From Terana coerulea (taxonomy: Eukaryota; Basidiomycota; Agaricomycetes; Polyporales; Phanerochaetaceae), in assembly GCA_024811115.1 (NCBI GenBank), contig JAKOGH010000709.1, positions 19,175-83,174 of the forward strand: 64,000 nucleotides of DNA. Reading direction: 5' to 3'. Position 1 is the stretch's first letter, and each line of letters opens with the position of its first letter. Position numbers and translations under genes: made by a program. Positions 22,781 to 34,650 of the stretch are shown piece by piece. A model generated the notes under the pieces. It made no database searches, was not told the origin of the DNA, and saw only the letters and a list, made by a program, of their open reading frames with translations.

Positions 22781-23366
22781 TGGTGTACGTAAGTATGTTA
22801 CTGACAGATACAACACACAGGTGGGCATGGCGCAGTGCAGGTGAGTATGGTGCATGGTGCATGGGCTTACCTGCACAGTACAAGTAGTTTGTTGTGTTAG
22901 GTAGCTTAGTCTTGTATGTAGATAACTAAATATGCAATACAGAGCATCAGGTTAAATTAAGAAGGGGATTTCTCAGATGATTAGTCAAGCAGTAGTGGTA
23001 TTATAGCTGCATGTAAGGAACAAAATAGGACAGTAAGGAAACAAATAGCTGAGAAATAGGACTAATTGCCCTAATATATAGAATAATTAAGACAATTAGC
23101 AAAGGACCTCACTAAACTGCCTTATTGGCCTAATGCATCTATTTATCTAGTTGTGTTACTTTGAAGCTTATGTGCAATGAATTAGTGCTTATCAGCATGC
23201 ATTAGGCAGGAATAGTAAGGGGGTTTTTCAGATGTCCGCCCGTAACCTTGATCAGTCGCCGGAACTTTGCTAACTCGCCAGAACTCTGCCTCGCCAAAAC
23301 TACTTGACTGTAACTCTCTGCTATAAGTTCTCGCCGTCAACAATGTTCTACCTATCGTGTCACATA

Positions 23367-24025
23367 GTGTTGCCAAAGTTCAGTTCGGTTCAGTGGTTCA
23401 AAACCAGAACCGAACTAAACCATGTGGTTCAGTTCAGTTCAGTTCTAGTTTGGCCTCTAGGTGACTTGGTTCAGTTCTTGGTTTGGAGCATGGCTGCCAC
23501 ACCCCGAACTAAGTTCAAACTAGTTCGAACCATGAACCATGTGCATGTTATGTAGTGTATTTGTACTGGGATTCATAAAGAAAAGTACATGAACTTACTT
23601 ACTGCAGCATGTCTAAATCATTTTTCATTATTGTGCTTGTAAACTGAGCACCAAATGTTGCTCTGCTTATGTTTTGGTGTATACATGATGCCATCAATAG
23701 CTGCCAAAAATGGCAACTGGTAGCCTCTATCAGACACTGAGCTTCAAAATGTCATAATATAAGGCTTTTGCACTATACAAACCCTTCTAGATGTCAATAT
23801 ATAACTCTATTATGATCTACCATTGCAATTATACTGATTTGACAGAGTAAAGCAGATATATACATGGTTCAATGGTTTGAACCAGTTCGGACCCTGAACT
23901 GAACTGACCGAACCAGTTCATGCTGGTTCGGTTCAGTTCAGTTCTGGTTCGGCTACTAAACACTTGGTTCTGGTTCTGGTTCTGACAAAATGGGCCTGAA
24001 CCGAACTGAACTGAACCGGCAACAC
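23367..24025. mobile_element. hAT-like MITE rich in GGTTC words
   Basis: TAGTGTTGCC at 23365-23374 is inverted as GGCAACACTA at 24018-24027. TAGTG is a hAT-type terminus. Both subterminal parts are packed with GGTTCAGTTC / GAACTGAACC in inverted order. If the terminal TA is counted as target duplication, a TA-inserting element is the alternative. No convincing 8-bp duplication is seen. No transposase is encoded. Confidence 0.65.
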
Positions 24026-24259
24026 TAGTTTGTGCGTGCAGCCAGCCGCGTTTTCTGGCCCTCAGGGCGTGGGCCCTGTTCGCAAAAGCATGCGAGTGAA
24101 CAACAACTTGACGCTAGGAGGCAGCTGAACCAAGCTCTTGAAGCGCGGTTCCATGCATATACCTGTGTGGTGCTGTGAGCCCATGAGCTCAGCTGCAACA
24201 CCCGCAGTGTTGAGTCAGATAGATGCTGTAAGTGCTCTGCTCACATCTTCTCTATTGTT

Positions 24260-24600
24260 CTACCAGGTTCCACCATGACGATCCCTATTGTCTATTATCC
24301 TGGTATCTATTTGTGTCTGTTTGTAGTACAGCCACTCTGTATCGTATATAAGGCAGCTCTCTGCGCCATACATAATAAGACTCTTACAACTCTCAACCCA
24401 CTTACGTGTATTCAAACCAGCCTACAGGTGAGTAACTATCCTAGCTTCCTCTAGGCCTCGGTAGGAGTATACGCCGCTATATGCGCTGCACTTCTACATG
24501 CAGCCTACATTGCCTACTGGTGAGTGTTTTTGGCAGGGCAATGACCATATCACCTTAGCAAGCCTTGGGTAGTGTTGAAGTTACACAAAATTAATTAAAC
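24260..24600 (+). repeat. LTR- or promoter-like remnant
   Basis: GTATATAAGGCAGC near 24344 is TATA-like. A CT-rich stretch and a CAGGTGAGT donor-like motif near 24426 follow, the same layout as in the chromovirus LTRs, but without sequence identity to them. Possibly a piece of a different solo LTR. Confidence 0.3.
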
Positions 24601-24643
24601 CAGCTTGTTTTGCTCATTGACACCTACAGCTGAACTATAAGTA

Positions 24644-24995
24644 CATCAGCAAAGTTGCATTGGCGCTGAACGGTGCTGACAGGTACTGATGAAGCCATCT
24701 CAGCGCGCTTCAGTCCCTTCAGTGCCGTCAGCGCTCGTCAGTCTCAGTAGTCGTTTTGAGCGCTCTCAGACATTTTTGACCCCTTTGCATCCGACTCTTG
24801 CAGCAAAGCTTCGGTGAGTAAACCATCATCATTCGCGTCCAGCATAGTTTATGAAACATGAGGAACTAAGAAAATACAAAATCTAGTAAAAGTCCGGCTT
24901 CAGCAGGGCTCGAACTTCGGTTCCAAACCGTTCGTCAGTGCTCTCAGTGCTCGTCAGCGCTCATCAGTCGTCAGCGCTTGTACGTTTTGCTGATG
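24644..24995. mobile_element. MITE of 352 bp with TA flanks
   Basis: TACATCAGCAAA at 24642 is inverted as TTTTGCTGATGTA ending at 24997. TA flanks both ends. Inside, CAGCGCTCGTCAG-like words occur on both arms in inverted order, giving a long imperfect hairpin around a centre near 24850. No coding frame. Confidence 0.65.
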
Positions 24996-25359
24996 TATGG
25001 ATAATGCGAGACGCAGCGAGAGGGTGCAGGAATTCCGGCCGAGAGGCATGTAATTACGGCGAGTGAGTAAAGTTACGGTGACTGATCAGAGTTACGGCGG
25101 GGTTCGAAGATAGTTACGGTCGGTTACTTACGGTTTGTTATGGTTGTTTATGGCTGGGTTTCAAATTAGTTAAGGCGTCTATTAAATGTGCAGAAGGGCC
25201 GCCATAGAAATCGCTGTAGTCGCAAGGATACATAAGTTAAATTTTCGTGGCTAGTAGCGCGTACAAGAGAATGTAGGTGAGTAATAGAGAGAATACAGTG
25301 GAGGGGGTGACAGAGTACAACATACTGAGAGCCCACCACAAAGCTGTGCTACAGTATGG

Positions 25360-26870
25360 TCATGTAAGAGACTTCACTCCGTTGCCTGAAAATCGGCCGA
25401 GTTCGAAAGCCTCGGAAGCCGGATTCCAAACGCGAATGCGGCGCGAAGGACCACTCCGTATGCCCTCTACTCGCAAGATGAGCCTTGCCAGCACAATGGC
25501 AATGAACGCCCATATGTTGCTGCAAAGTGTTCATCAGAAAGAGTGATTACCGTGAACCAAGATAAACAATACTGACAAGACAACCACCAGGTCAGCTTCA
25601 GACTGTAATGGAAGTGATCAGGCGTTGTGAACATCGCGTTAATACGCGACGTACCGGTAGGCGCATGAAAATTGCGAAATTTGCAAGTCTCAGAACTGAC
25701 AACGATAAGTTAGCGGTAAATGCGATACCAGACGATGAAATCTTCCTCACGGAAAAGAGCCTAGATATATACGCTCAATACAAACTTGAACAGAATTTGG
25801 CGGAGCATGTGACTCACCACAAACCAAACTGCGCCATCCCTGCGCAAATGGGTGATCACTTCCATGGATTGCCGGTAGGGACGTTCTAAAGCATTAACCA
25901 CTGCCAGGCCAATGGCGAAGACGTCAAACGCAACCTGGATACTGTGAGTACGTATCCATATCAGCCACGTCAGCGATCGCTTACCAGACAAGCCCAAAAC
26001 GCCTTCGTCTCCACCGTGCTGCTGACAACGAGACATTGGTCCAGTGCAGGCACATACTGTGCATTTCCTAGTTTTCCGCGGAGCTCAGCGGACGTAGTGT
26101 AGCCAAACAGACTGCTTACTGTGATCGGCTATAACTCCCATGATCCCGAGAACGAACGCCGGCACGTATGTGCAAAACAGAGCAACGCAAAGCGCCACTA
26201 CCGCACCTTTTCGATGGTCCCACAGCCCATAGTGATAGAGCGCCATATATACTAAGCGGAGGTGAGGTCTTGACAGTAACAGAGACCGTCGGACGTACCA
26301 TTTGCGGACACAGAAGTGACCATTAGCAGGGTAAATAGAGTCACAATGAAGGATTTGCAGCTGAGACAGCTGATTTGCATAGCTATTATGCGTCGCAGGA
26401 AGATTTACGCACCCCTTCAAGACCGTGCGTAAGCAAAATAGTAAACGACGAACGGGTGTGAACATACCTCATCATCCAGTTTTGGTCTGAATCCCCCAAG
26501 CACTGGTATTCCATGTCAGTATCAGAATACACAATGTTTAAGCCAGTCGTCCACTCACTATACGCCACATATAGCAGCCCCGCCTCCGTACCATAGCGGT
26601 AGAATAGATACATGATTTGAGTGATGTCAAATCTTCTACGCCAAATGACATGTACTTCATCGTCAAAGGTCACGAGGTGGTCGTATAGAGTACAAACTAG
26701 GCCTGATGCTAAAGATTGCACGAGCATGCAAGGATGTTAGTGTCTTCTTTGCCCTGTATAGACTCGAACAGACCTGAGAGGTACCTGGTCGCCACCAATG
26801 CATTCATAGAGGATAGAATCATGCTTGCCTCAGTCGCAGCCTGGCTGGCTGAGGTGCTTGTACCATCCAT
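25360..26870 (-). CDS. DUF6533-1, multi-pass membrane protein
   Basis: Start chosen at 26870 (MDGTSTSASQAATEAS), which joins by a GTCTGT...TTTAG intron to the DUF6533 signature TLYDHLVTFDDEVHVIWRRR and FYRYGTEAGLLYVAY. Later exons give GGFRPKLDDE, YMALYHYGLWDHRKGAVVAL, QCLVVSSTVETKAFWACL, NALERPYRQSMEVITHLRRD, LANFAIFMRLP and the last exon NIWAFIAIVLARLILRVEGI, ending at 25360 with GRFSGNGVKSLT. Six or seven hydrophobic segments are expected for the family, which is expanded in Agaricomycetes and has no known function. The splice before the TLFTLLMVTS helix could not be settled because its phase does not fit. The gene is divergent from the MFS pseudogene and is the closest paralogue of the gene at 39254-40703. 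It looks largely intact. Confidence 0.75.
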
Positions 26871-28938
26871 AGCTTCGGCAGGCGGGTTGAGGCGTTTGAA
26901 CTTGAAGTCAGCTGTAGGATTATAGGCGGACGGCCCATATACGATGATGAGGCATCTGTGTAACCATCGTCAAGTTTGTTCGAGGCAATCAATGGGCGGC
27001 CGGGCTGACCTTGAATCATACGTGGGCGTTCTATGGTTGGGACTCGGGTACCCAAGTGGACAAGCTATACGGAGCTCCGGCGTTCATTATGTGATGAGAT
27101 ACGCCTTGAGCGTGGGCGTTGCACAGCCAAGTGGCTAGAAGGCATAACCTTCCGTACATTCCGTAGCGGTTTCATGACACGAACTTATGGTGCCTGCGCT
27201 CGAACGCCTGCTTATATAGGTGCCGACGCCACTGTATTTCGCCTGTCTTGAGCGATTGTGCAAGGCGCAGTGCAAGTCGACATACCCGTAATGATGCTGC
27301 ACCACACAAAATACATCCGCCAACAAGTGGCACGGACAGAGGCTGATGTCCCGCATGCAGGCTTCCGGCACTTGTAAGCCATAAGCAAGGCGGCTCGACC
27401 TGCGTAACCCGATAACTTAGGTTTCATCTGGTCAATGATCATCTTTTTCAGCATGAATCACGGCTCATCTGACGAGAGGTTCATATACGGTTCAGTGAGG
27501 AGCTGTGGCACTCACACTGATACTGAGAAGCTCGTACGGTGCCAGTGCATCTGACGCGTCGCCACGAACACGAGACGTGCAAAAGCTTCCGCAGCTCAGC
27601 AATCTCATCTAACAGCTGTGTTAGGCACATTTTCGCAAGGCAGTCTCTGTGAAGGCGCACCTCAATGACTATAGCGGGTTGAGTCAACATAGAATCTCAG
27701 CCGCGAGGCGTCCGGGTCGGCTTTCTCGGCCAAAGTCACACGCTTTGTCGGGGCCAATTCTGCTCGGACAGATATGAGATTTGAAAAGCGCAATACCGCG
27801 GCATAGTAACCACAAACTCACCCGCATGGCTTATCACTGCCGTCGAGCAACCGCTCACTTCCGCGGGAGGTCCGAGCCGGCTCAAGTTCAAGGCCCCAGA
27901 TCCCTTATCGTTTTCGATTTGGTGACAGTGTGCGCGTTGAGACCGAGAACACCTCTGTAAGAGCTGTTGATTTGTTCCCGTTGACCCCTTCCATCTTGCT
28001 CTTCTGGCATAGCGGAATGGCCTACTTAGCCTGAATGCAAGCAGGCTGCGACGTGGAGTCAAGACTGTGAAGCGCTAGCGCCGTGGTCCCGGTCGGATCA
28101 AGTCTGATGCCGGCGGTGATGGGAAATTTGCTCAATTTGCTCAATTTCCCGGGTCCTTGGCGTGGCGCCGCTTCGTGTTCAACACCGTCATGTCGTTGCA
28201 AAAAGACCTCAGCGTATGTGAGTCCTGAAGCTACGTTAAGTAACGTGGAGTATTCAGTGCTGAATGAGATGCCCAGAGCCCAAGCATTTGGATGAACTCC
28301 AAGGGAGCCCGCCTGCATACCTTCAAGCACGATCCGAAGTCCACGGCTGCACACGCTGAACACGCTCACGGCGCACGACGCATGTTGTCTTCTTACGTAA
28401 AGACTCCGTTGGTTTGCAAAATACACGGACCGTACTGGCGGAGACATCCTCTTCCATCCGATGGCGAAGCCTCGTTCTGCTCGCGGAGTGAGTACTTGAC
28501 ATGATTCCCACCGTCACAACGTGCTGACGACGACAGCTTGCCCAAAGTAGTCGCATCGTCGATTTTCAATAACACCCTCGGGTGTCGGATATGGGGAAGA
28601 CCGAACCTTCTATCATATACCACTCATGAGCGCATCCCCTCTGGTTCCTCGGCGCCGATGATGAGTGGACTGGGACCAAATCACCCACGCCTTGTGTTAC
28701 TTGCAGGAGCCAGCGTCAGCGCTCGAAGCCACATCCCTGGTACATGACGCCGAGTGTTCGGGATGATACATGCCTCTCCGACGGTCTCATATTATGTTAT
28801 CACGATTCGGGTTGGTGCGTTCACATTACGCACGTCGGACATGCTGACACATCTCGTATTATAGTGATTTTCGCCCTCTCTCCTAGTCGCCCAGTACCGC
28901 CGCCTTTCCGCTCCTTACCTTCGGAATTTTCCTATACA
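26871..28938. other. Intergenic stretch with weak minus-strand frames
   Basis: Several minus-strand frames of 60-141 residues (for example 28022-28447 and 27736-28062) have a moderate coding look and intron-like borders. They join no recognisable domain. A decayed gene cannot be excluded. The segment separates the divergent DUF6533-1 and MFS starts and should contain their promoters. Confidence 0.4.
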
Positions 28939-30524
28939 ATGCCTCCCTCGTCCAGCTCCAGCGCGAAGTCTCAAGAAGTACTCAGAACCGAGGTTCCCAG
29001 AACGAACGAGACACCCCGAAGCTCGCCAGGCGGTACATCCAGTGCATCGAAAGGGTTGCGTTTCTGGCCGGTGTTTCTCGCGATATGTGTGTCACTTTTC
29101 CTCTCAGCATTGGAATACGTGAGTTACCCCCGCCACAACCCATTGACGCCTCATGACGTTACCACCTCAATAGGCCTGAACCTTCCGATTGCCGGCGTAG
29201 CGGCCTTTCTTGTTTTCACCTTCTTGCGGCTGAAAACCCCAGCAGGAGCCCTCAGGGAGAAGATGGGTCGTATGGATTGGATGTAAGCTGGTCCAGTGCT
29301 CAGGCGCACGCTGTACATACTGACAAAACGCAGCGGCAACTTTCTTATTACCGCAAGTTCCATGGCGACCGTGCTCGGCTTGACCTGGGGCGGCGTTCAG
29401 TTTGCGTGGACGTCCGCCAAGGTCCTGGCGCCGCTCATCCTCGGGCTTCTGGGGCATTTTGGCATTTTTCTTGTACGAGGCCTTCGTTGCGCCAAATCCA
29501 CTCGTGAGTTTTCATATTCTTTACGTGGCTTGAGGTTGAATGCAACTGGTTTTTAGGTTTCATTTGCGCTGTTGTCGAACCGCACAAGTTTCAGCGGGTA
29601 TGACCAATCTTAAATCGACTTACGGTTTCGCTGATATCACGTACACAGGTACGTGCAGACGTTACTGGCCCCGTCGTGAACAGTGCCGTGGTTTGTGAGT
29701 TGTTTCAACCATATCAATGTGGACATTTACTGATTTACACCGTCTTGTAGGGTTCATGACAACATACTTTCAGGCATGCCGGGACGCATCCCCTATTCTT
29801 TCCGCCGTCGACTCGCTCGGTCTGTCTTTATCCATCGGCCCTTTCTTGATTACAAGCGGCATCGTCATCGCGGCTACGAAGACCTACCGGGTACAATTTT
29901 TCATCGGCTGGATCTTCTACATCGTCGCTACAGGCGCGCTGTCCTCCCTTCACGCAGACTCGGCTGCGGCGCAAAGCGTAGGATTCATGATACTCATGGG
30001 AGTCGGCGGCGGGGTCCTGTTCTCAGCGACATACCTCCCTGTCTTGGCGCCTCTTCCAGTCTCGGAAAATGCCCACGCACTCGCGCTATTTTCCTTCTTC
30101 CGGACCTTTGCAGGGGTGAGTGTCGCCTCGTAATGGCAGTGCTACTCATCCTCATCGTCGGCTAGGTGTGGGGCGTGGCCATTGGTACTGCGGTTCTGCA
30201 GACGCAGCTTACGAAGCGTCTGCCGCAAGAGTTCATCACCCAGTTCCCTGGTGGGGTGTCGCTCACTTACTCAACGATACCTGTCATCCGAACTCTATGC
30301 CTGAGCCGTTGAAGACCCAGGCCCGAAGCGCATTCGCGGAGAGCTTGCAGGTGGTCTGGCAAGTGTCCATCGGCATTTCCGGGCTCGGTCTTCTGTCCAC
30401 GCTGTTGATGAAGGGCCTTCCATTGCACACTCAGATGGATGACAAATGGGCCCTCGAGGACACCGCCGAGGGCGGAACTAAGGAAGATATGGAGCTTCAG
30501 CAGGCTTCCGAGCTTCCAATCTAA
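28939..30524 (+). pseudogene. MFS transporter paralogue, deleted and frameshifted
   Basis: Starts MPPSSSSSAKSQEVL and reads into helix 1 (RFWPVFLAICVSLFLSALEY), as in the paralogue at 34651-36866. There, about 110 residues follow covering TAVATTLPTIVHDL, the GRR motif and the GPLVGGAL motif. Here the text jumps from SALEY through a short GTGAGT...AATAG stretch straight to LNLPIAGVAAFLVFTFLRL in another phase, so helices 2 to 5 are gone. One base is gained near 29449 (HFGIFLVRG instead of ILAFFLYEAF) and two near 30297 (act-cta-tgc), just before PEPLKTQARS. The remaining exons, including GPFLITSGIVIAATKTYRVQ and WGVAIGTAVLQTQLTKRL, are well kept. It was a DHA2-like drug:H+ antiporter and is now inactive. 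Confidence 0.8.
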
Positions 30525-31824
30525 ATCTCCGGCTATCTGTTACGCCTTTTTCCTGCGCGGGGCTTTCAACATGATAGCTAGTATATTCATACCGCTCATC
30601 TCGTGGCCTCGGGACCTATTGCGGCTGCATTGTTTTGCAGCACAACATGATCCAGGTCATTGGCCTGTAATTCCAATAACGGGGATGCGCAATACCGTTC
30701 CATCTTCTGATCTGTACGGTATCCGAGTCATGCATGGATTTACCGCTATTCTGATGAATGACATAGAGAGCTACAGCATGCTTCTCTCGCTCTCATATCC
30801 GAGACAGCCTGACTAAGCTCGAGGTTCAGCACTGTCGCAAGAAACGGAAGACTGGTACTATCTCCATGGCCGCTGTGTATGGCTATTGCTTCGGTCTATG
30901 TCCGTTCAATGTTCGGGCACAGAAGGTCCGTTGACAAGTCATGCCCATGTTCAGAGAGATCAACGCCTTGTTAGTACCGTCTTCTTGCTTCGCATTAGAG
31001 ACAGAGTGTCGAGACTCGGACACCCCGAGCCTCGAGGCCGAGACAGCCAGTGGAGCACTGCATGCCCGGCCTTCGCGGGATCCGGCGATAATTATCAAAG
31101 TTCAAGTGCAGCAGTCCTACCTGGGCTATGGCACACACACACACGTCAGCTAGTGCATAAGGCACGCACTCCTTACTTCATGCAATGATGGGCGGTGGAT
31201 GCAAGCATCCACTGACACGCCGTAGCTGCTAGCATTCATGACGCTCCAGTCCTCAAATGAGCATGAGCCAAGACGGGGGTGTTCCAGAGAGTCCTCGGCT
31301 CACACGGCTACTGGTAATAGCCTCGGCAGCTGAGATGCGTGTTGCGGATCTTCTAACTTGAGGCTGCTTTCCGCGCGAGGAGTGCGTTCCGGTGTGCCCC
31401 ACGAAGCCTAGCGCGCCACTGAAGCTGTTCGGTGCCTGTGGGAGTGGGGCGTCTCTCTTGTCCAGCAGTCGAATCCGTCATTCCGATATACAGTACTATG
31501 CTGATACAGGGAGGTTGTGCGCACATTTGCCCACCGTGGCCGCTTAGAATGAGTATCTGCCGCTGCAGTTGCACATGCACAGGCAGAGGCGGCAGTCTCG
31601 GCGCCGATGATCCCGATCATCGTGGCGCGCGCTAGTTGTGGCGCCGTTGGTACCGGGGCTCCGATCTGTTCGTTGAGCGTTTTCCACGTGCGACCGTCAA
31701 TTGTGCAAGGCACCTGTGGCATGCTTTTGGCAATGCAGGTGACATGGTTGCCTTCAAGAGGGATTGCTGCTAGGCACCCACCGAACCTTGCGAGAGTTGC
31801 CAACCCTTGCCTCCCTCCTCCATC
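30525..31824. other. Intergenic, no gene seen
   Basis: Only short frames without known motifs. The longest is a minus-strand frame (31408-31803) without family features. The last few hundred bases should hold the P450 promoter. TATA and CAAT signals are not distinct. Confidence 0.5.
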
Positions 31825-34384
31825 ATGGGTCTCGCGCGCAGCATCCCCCCAGGCATCCGTTTTGTCGTCCCACTCCTACCCAGGCTGGCCGTACCGCCGC
31901 TGCTAGTGCTGGTCATCCTGGATGGTGCACGCAGAACCCTGAACATCGAAGTCCCCGGATGGTTGGTTTTCGTAGCGTTGCTACTCTCGCTCCCTCTTTC
32001 GCTCGCTGCTTCGGCTTTCTACGTGGACCTGAAGACTCGGATGGATGCGCATGCCCTGGGGGCGGAGCTACCGCCCAGTATACCAGGGAATACGCCCTGG
32101 AATCTGGCATTAGTGCGCAAAATCTGGAAGGATGTCCGTGGCGCAATGAACGGTCAGAATATGTCGTACTACACTGAAGGAGCCAACACTCATGCCCTTC
32201 CATCTTGCGTGTATAGAGAACCTAGACATTGACTGGCTAGGCAGCTACGGTCGTGTGTCGCGTTGTAAGATATACTTCATAGACGCGGTAGGCAGACAAC
32301 CACTCTCCCACGCCCTGCCTTTGTCTTACGCTCGCGACGGGTTAGATACTGGTCACAGAGCCGGCATACATCAAGGTATGTGGGCTACACAATGCTCGAT
32401 GACAGACGAGTTCTGACGGAGCCGTTACAGAGAGTTATGTCCACCGAGTTCTCATCGTTTGATAAAGGTACGGTAAGGTAACTCTTGCTGAATCTTCGCT
32501 AACATTGGCAGCTAGGCCCTGGCCTTCGGTCACAATTGAAGACACTCATCGGGGAAGGCATCATAAACGCAGATGGGGATATGTGGAAGTAGGGACATTT
32601 TTCCATGGAACCTCGACGTTGCCGCTAAACCCAAATCGAAGATTCCACAGGGGGATAACACGACCCTTCTTCAGCAAGGGGCGCATCTCGAGGCTCTCAA
32701 TGTTCGAAGAGTCAGTCCCTCGCTTATATGTGCTGCGTCACGGCCGTACTGACTGCTACACGTATGCAGGCGGACAGAGAAGGTACTCAACCTTGTGAAG
32801 AGTCGCATGCGGCAAGGTATCCCCATCGACTGGCAGGTCAGTCTCTTATGCACAAACCTTTACTGTTACTGACTGTGCGAGCGGGAAATTTGTCCATCAC
32901 AGGATGTGGCGTATCGGTTCACCATAGACAGTGCCACCGCATTCTTGTTTGGCAGCGACGTGCGGTCGCTAGATGCGGAGCTCATGCACCCCGGCGCAGA
33001 GCACCAGGCGCATGCATTTTCGCAGGCCTTCTTCGAGGCGCAGCGTCTTAGTACCAAGAATCGTGCGCGCTACGGTGGGCTGTGGCCGCTGTTTGAGTTC
33101 TGGAAGGACAAGGTCCAGGAACATGTGGATGTCGTGGATGCAGTCATCGAGCCGCTGATCGACAAGGCAATGGCCAAGAAGGCTCAGAGGAGTAGCGACA
33201 TCGAGCAGTCGGGCCACGTCGACGACAGCGAGGCCTTGTTGGAGTTTCTGGTCAGCCAGACGGACGGTGCGTGTTCGCGTTGACGGTGCCTGCTGTTTGT
33301 CTGATAGACGCATCTCTGACAGACAGGAAGCTCATACGGGATGAGACCATGGCCCTCCTCATAGGCGGACGGGATACTGTACGTTTCCTGGCCGTCGTAG
33401 CATACACTCCGATCTGACCTCGCGCCGCAGACTGGCTCAACGCTCACGTCCTCAATATACATGCTTAGCCAGCATCCGCACATTTGTGAACGGCTGCGCG
33501 AAGAGATACAGACCCATGTTGGGATGCAAAGACCAACCGGCGACGACATCCGGCAGATGAAGTACCTGCGGGCGTTCATCAACGGTAAATATATTCATCT
33601 ATGTCGCCTTCACCAACGCTTGGACCATTACTGAGATGTTTCTATTTCGCAGAGATCCTCCGGCTGTTTCCACCCATGTTGGTATCCACTACTGTAGCTC
33701 AATCAGACTGCACTTGTTAACACTTGATGGTCCACAGACCTATCAACATTCGCGAGTCTAACAAGGGTGTCGTTTGGCCGTCGATGGAACCTGGCGGGAA
33801 GCCTATATATATCCCCCCAAACACACGTATATACATGCCGCTGTTCATTCTCCATAGACGTACGGATCTGTGGGGGCCTGATGGTCAGTCGCAGTTCTCC
33901 CCGCGTGCATCTCATACGCACTGTCGCTCACTGATCATCACTCTCCGCCAGCGGCAAAGTTCGACCCAGACAGGTTCCTGGACGACCGGAGCCGCTACTT
34001 CGCTGAGACCCCCATGACGTTCCATGCGTTCGGAGCAGGGCCGAGAGTCTGCCTCGGCCAACAGGTGGGTCGGTTCACCCTCATTGGCGACTTGGGTGCT
34101 CATCTGTTCGCGCAATATCAGTATGCCTACAACGCAATCTCATTTATGCTCATTCGTCTCCTCCAAACGTTCTCAAAGTTTGAGCTTAAACCGCATGATT
34201 GGGATGGTCCGAATGAGAAGTTGAACGAGAAGCCTACTGTGCAATTCGACACGCATATCAACATCTTTGTCAAGGTACGAGGGTCCTCTCCATGCCCTAA
34301 ACCGATCTAACCGCATCATGATCTCTCGTGTTACAGAACGGGCTTTGGGTCACCATGACTGAGGCTACTGACTTGACCGCATAG
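31825..34384 (+). CDS. Cytochrome P450, CYP63-like, 15 exons
   Basis: Exons: 31825-32152, 32217-32287, 32346-32375, 32431-32472, 32512-32588, 32642-32710, 32770-32836, 32903-33266, 33323-33378, 33431-33584, 33653-33677, 33738-33883, 33952-34064, 34122-34274, 34337-34384. They sum to 1743 bp, 580 residues, with all phases consistent. The N-terminus (PPGIRFVVPLLPRLAVPPLL) and a second hydrophobic segment near residues 30-60 anchor it in the ER membrane. Helix I reads GGRDTTGSTLTS (from about residue 364), the ExxR is EILR at about 420-423, and the haem loop FGAGPRVCLG has its Cys at about 510. INIRESNKGVVWPS and GKPIYIPPNT resemble the CYP63 family of wood-decay fungi (fatty acid, alkane or xenobiotic oxidation); this assignment is from memory. 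The intron-11 donor GTTGGT is unusual but restores the phase and the PPIPINIR text. The gene looks intact and lies between two MFS paralogues. Confidence 0.9.
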
Positions 34385-34650
34385 CCGTTCTTCGTTCCAT
34401 TTCCGAATGCCCCGACCCTCCGGTTTGTTACCTGACTGTGCATTAAGCCTCGGTTTTAGAGCTTCTTTCGGACTTACTCTGTTTGTGTTAGTAGCACCTT
34501 CGCACCACCTACGTTTAATTTTGTTTGTAACCTTTGCACTGGGAATACGTGATGTTGTAATGTACACGGACCATGAATCTCGAACGAACTCAGCCTTGCA
34601 ATGTCCCGCGCTAGCACGAATAGAGGGGTAAACATACATCGGGACCGCAC

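Larger units (their letters stand above)
20767..23234 (+). mobile_element. CATCTG-TIR element, copy B (2468 bp)
   Basis: Starts CATCTGGAAAAACCCC and ends GGGGGTTTTTCAGATG, flanked by TC on both sides (20765-20766 and 23235-23236). It lies inside the left TIR of the outer element. The uninterrupted right TIR gives the empty site and shows that exactly 2 bp were duplicated. Content matches copy A: AT-rich left part, tRNA-like module (21651-21724), GC-rich array (22020-22780), AT-rich right part. It is much richer in CpG than copy A and therefore looks younger. No protein with known motifs is encoded. Confidence 0.8.
20661..25206. mobile_element. Outer TIR element, interrupted by later insertions
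   Basis: The left end 20661-20766 plus 23237-23295 is an inverted copy of the right end, 25206 back to about 25042. Both begin TATGGC(A/G)GCCCTT and continue GCACATTTAATAGACGC. The inverted repeat is about 165 bp once copy B (20767-23234) is removed. Within it CCGTAA occurs several times, which could be a transposase-binding word. Without the inserts the element would be near 1 kb. No transposase frame was found. Its long TIR would fit a MULE-like or other cut-and-paste element, but no target duplication could be fixed. Confidence 0.75.

Noticed and set aside
22103..22876. 257-residue ORF in copy B taken as a gene
   Set aside because: It follows the CpG-dense tandem array, overlaps other long frames on both strands, has no known motif, and its frame is not kept in copy C.
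23367..24025. Simple microsatellite of GGTTC
   Set aside because: The words are organised as two inverted arms ending in a perfect 10-bp TIR, which marks a transposable element.
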